From Nocardioides ochotonae (lineage in GTDB: Bacteria > Actinomycetota > Actinomycetes > Propionibacteriales > Nocardioidaceae), in contig NZ_CP061769.1 of the NCBI RefSeq assembly GCF_011420305.2, forward strand, positions 3,025,001 to 3,089,000: DNA of 64,000 nt. Direction: 5' to 3'. The position numbers and the translations under genes were made by a program. How positions within the stretch are numbered: the first letter of the stretch is position 1; every line of letters starts with the position of its first letter. Under the pieces are notes generated by a model, which saw only the letters and a program-made list of their open reading frames with translations, searched no databases and had not been told where the DNA came from. Shown here piece after piece: positions 61,618 to 64,000 of the stretch.

Positions 61618-64000
61618 GAGGTGTGCTCCTGACGCAGGGTGTGGAGGTCGGAGGGCGAGATGGGCATGGCGGTGATCGGGAAGCCCTCGGCGTCCTCGAT
61701 CGCGGCCGCCACGACCGCGCTGACCGGGATGACCCCGGCTTCGCCCGCGCCCTTGATGCCGAGCGGGTTGAGCGGGCTCGGCGTCTCGAGGTGGTCGATG
61801 TCGATGCCGTCGGGGATCTCGGTGACGTAGGGCATCAGGAAGTCCATGAAGGAGGCGTTGAGCAGCTGGCCGGAGGAGTCATAGGCCATCCGCTCGTAGA
61901 GCGCTCCCCCGATGCCCTGGGCCACGCCGCCGTGGATCTGGCCCTCGACGATCATCGGGTTGATCAGGTGGCCGCAGTCGTGGACCACGGCGTAGTGCAG
62001 GATCGTGACCTCGGCGGTGTCCGGGTCGGTCTCGACGATGGCGGCGTGCATGCCGGAGGCGAACGTCGCGCGCTGCGGGCTGTAGAAGTCCTTGCCCTCC
62101 AGGCCCGGCTCGTCGTCCTCGGCCACCGGCGGCTTGCCGGGGTCGCCGACCGCGAACTGCGTCGCGGCCTTGGACGCCTCGTCGAAGGCGTAGCGCAGCG
62201 GGTTCGACAGCACCGCGACGGTGCCGAGGTCGAGACGGGTGCTGGGCGAGCCCTTGACCTGCACGACGCCGTCCACGATCTCCAGGTCCGCCTCGTCGAC
62301 CTCGAGGGCGTCGGCGGCGATCCGCAGCGCCTTCTCCTTGGCGCGCTTGGCCGCGAGGTGGATCGCCGAGCCGCTCATCACCGCGGCGCGCGAGGCGAAG
62401 GTGCCCACGGCGTACGGCATCCGGCGGGTGTCGCCGGTGACCACCTCGACGTCCTCGAAGCGGACCCCGAGCTCGTCGGCGACCAGCTGGGCGAAGACGG
62501 TGGCGTGCCCCTGGCCCTGGGTGGTCAGACCGGTGGCGACCTTGACCTTGCCGCTGGTCTCGATGTGCACGTGGGCGCCCTCGTAGGGGCCCACGCCGGT
62601 GCCCTCGACGTAGCAGGCCAGGCCGATGCCGACCGTGCGGCCCTCGGCGGCCATCTTCTCGCGCAGAGCGGGGAACTCATCCCAGCCGATCAGCCTCTTC
62701 AGCTTCTCCAGCGAGGCGGGGTAGTCGCCGGAGTCGTACTCCAGCTCCCGGCCGTCCTGGAAGATCAGGCCCTGGTCGAAGGGGAACTCGTCGGGCTGGA
62801 TGAAGTTGGCGGCGCGCACCTCGGTGCGGTCCTTGCCCAGGTACGCCGCGATCTTGTCCATCGTCCGCTCCATCGCGAAGCAGCCCTGCGGGCGGCCGGC
62901 GCCGCGGTACGGCGTGACGATGACGGTGTTGGTGTAGATCGACTCGAACACGACCCGGTAGACCTCGGGCTTGTAGGGCCCGAGCAGCTGGGTCGAGGTG
63001 ATGATCGGGACGATCAGGCCGTACGGCGTGTAGGCGCCGTGGTCGTGCCAGAACATCACGTCGAGGCCGAGGATGCGGCCCTCGTCGTCGAAGCCGACGT
63101 CGATGTGCTGCACCTGGCCGCGCTCGTGGGCCGAGGAGATGAAGTGCTCGCGGCGGTCCTCGGTGAACTTCACGGTGCGCCCCAGCAGGCGGGCCGCGAG
63201 CGGGACGAGCAGCTCCTCGGGCCAGGGGTGCATCACCTTGACGCCGAAGCCGCCGCCGACGTCGGGGGTGATCACGTCGACCTGGCCCAGGTCGAGACCG
63301 AGCTTGACCGCGACCGCGGCGCGCACGCCGGTCGAGGTCTGCGTCGAGGTCCACACCTGCAGGCGGTTGGTGTCGGCGTCCCAGCGCGCGACGGTGCCGC
63401 GGCCCTCCAGCGGCGTGCAGGCGCTGCGCTCGATGTCGAGCTCGAGCTGGAGGCGGTGCGGCGCGCGGGCCAGGGCGGCCTCGACGTCGCCGGTGTTCTG
63501 CTCGCTGCGGGCGCCGACGTTGCCGGGCACGTCCTCGTGGACCAGGTGCTCGGCGGCGCGGGAGGCCTCGATGCCGACGACGGCCGGCAGCACCTCCCAG
63601 GTCACCTGGATCCGGTCGAGCGCGTCCTCGGCGATGTAGCGGTCCTCGGCGACCACGAACGCGACGGCCTCGCCGACGTAGTTCACCTCATCGCGTGCCA
63701 GGGCGTACTGGGTGCGGCCCTGGGTGAGGTCGGGGTGCGGGATCAGCAGCGGCAGCGGCTCGGCCATCTCCGGGGAGAGCGGGCCGAGGTCCTCGTAGGT
63801 CCACACCACGTGCACGCCCTCGACGTCGAGGACGTCGGACACGTCGATGTCGACGATGCGGGCGTGGGCGTGCGGGCTGCGCAGCACCGCGGCGTGCAGC
63901 GTGGTCGGGTGGGCGTGCACGTCGTCGACGTAGCGGCCCTGGCCGCGCAGGAAGCGCTGGTCCTCGGTGCGCTGGACCTTCTGGCCCATCAGCTTGGTGG
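61614..64000 (-). CDS. Molybdenum hydroxylase large subunit, form II CoxL type (partial)
   Basis: At least 791 residues of a xanthine dehydrogenase/CO dehydrogenase-type large subunit; the N terminus continues past the window end. It binds the molybdopterin-cytosine dinucleotide. GRYVDDVHAHPTTLHAAVLRSPHA is the start of the fold. The active-site loop is PYRGAGRPQG, the form II signature, not the AYxCSFR of true CO dehydrogenase. GGGFGVK, GQGHATVFAQ and KGAGEAGVIP (late, with the catalytic Glu) are intact. So an aldehyde or N-heterocycle hydroxylase is likelier than CO oxidation. A methionine near 63989 is probably internal. Confidence 0.9.
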   Translation of the reverse strand, partial: TKLMGQKVQRTEDQRFLRGQGRYVDDVHAHPTTLHAAVLRSPHAHARIVDIDVSDVLDVEGVHVVWTYEDLGPLSPEMAEPLPLLIPHPDLTQGRTQYALARDEVNYVGEAVAFVVAEDRYIAEDALDRIQVTWEVLPAVVGIEASRAAEHLVHEDVPGNVGARSEQNTGDVEAALARAPHRLQLELDIERSACTPLEGRGTVARWDADTNRLQVWTSTQTSTGVRAAVAVKLGLDLGQVDVITPDVGGGFGVKVMHPWPEELLVPLAARLLGRTVKFTEDRREHFISSAHERGQVQHIDVGFDDEGRILGLDVMFWHDHGAYTPYGLIVPIITSTQLLGPYKPEVYRVVFESIYTNTVIVTPYRGAGRPQGCFAMERTMDKIAAYLGKDRTEVRAANFIQPDEFPFDQGLIFQDGRELEYDSGDYPASLEKLKRLIGWDEFPALREKMAAEGRTVGIGLACYVEGTGVGPYEGAHVHIETSGKVKVATGLTTQGQGHATVFAQLVADELGVRFEDVEVVTGDTRRMPYAVGTFASRAAVMSGSAIHLAAKRAKEKALRIAADALEVDEADLEIVDGVVQVKGSPSTRLDLGTVAVLSNPLRYAFDEASKAATQFAVGDPGKPPVAEDDEPGLEGKDFYSPQRATFASGMHAAIVETDPDTAEVTILHYAVVHDCGHLINPMIVEGQIHGGVAQGIGGALYERMAYDSSGQLLNASFMDFLMPYVTEIPDGIDIDHLETPSPLNPLGIKGAGEAGVIPVSAVVAAAIEDAEGFPITAMPISPSDLHTLRQEHTS

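Noticed and set aside
61614..64000. True CO dehydrogenase (form I CoxL)
   Set aside because: The active-site loop is PYRGAGR, not AYxCSFR, so naming it CO dehydrogenase would overstate the evidence.

Overview
The window is a piece of a high-GC actinobacterial chromosome, most likely Nocardioides or a close relative (order Propionibacteriales). The evidence is strong GC bias at third codon positions, many GTG starts, widespread TAnnnT-type leaderless starts, and actinobacteria-specific families: WhiB7, UvrD2, AdnA/AdnB, mycoredoxin, mycofactocin-coupled SDRs, a PPA1309-type protein, the UPF0182 membrane protein and a DUF2342 zincin. No transposase, integrase, phage gene or CRISPR array was seen.

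Region 1 (1-15.3 kb) is an oxidative catabolic block. It holds two cytochrome P450s, a [3Fe-4S] ferredoxin, a GTGA-coupled ferredoxin reductase, two MFS transporters, two mycofactocin-type SDRs, a MaoC-like hydratase, a luciferase-like flavin oxidoreductase, an aldehyde dehydrogenase, and a korA-korB-fdxA operon for ferredoxin-dependent 2-oxoacid oxidation. A plausible flow is P450 hydroxylation, SDR/ALDH oxidation, hydration, then KorAB-type CoA formation. No dedicated regulator lies in the block, but two divergent intergenic regions share a CAATCAT half-site inverted repeat.

Region 2 (15.4-42.9 kb) is mostly conserved core. After an initiator tRNA and a strong terminator come the UPF0182 protein, the PPA1309 protein, a YlbL PDZ/Lon-like protease, MoaE, the DUF2342 zincin, a NUDIX hydrolase, an M48-like peptidase, a PHP protein, an enoyl-CoA hydratase, a DUF5679 ribbon protein, a cyclodehydratase-like protein, whiB7, uvrD2, mycoredoxin, nudC, deoD, adnB, adnA, a CaiB-type CoA transferase and a DJ-1/PfpI protein. 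From general knowledge, part of this order resembles the M. tuberculosis Rv3193c-Rv3202c neighbourhood. The most notable item is the whiB7 unit. It has a WhiB7-type promoter, a 93-codon upstream ORF with an ideal Shine-Dalgarno, an intrinsic terminator ahead of whiB7, and two tandem paralogous microproteins behind it.

Region 3 (43.0-53.7 kb) has a ring-opening amidohydrolase of the cyanuric acid hydrolase/barbiturase family beside a carbamate kinase, a K+/H+ antiporter, a large secreted M14 carboxypeptidase, a NarL-type two-component pair and SelO.

Region 4 (53.7-64 kb) is one minus-strand run, possibly one operon: form II CoxL-type molybdenum hydroxylase (cut by the window end), CoxG, amidase, hydantoinase A, hydantoinase B, an NmrA-like protein and an SDR. 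The order suggests N-heterocycle breakdown (ring hydroxylation, ring opening, amide hydrolysis). A 62-bp almost perfect palindrome lies between the amidase and hydantoinase genes.
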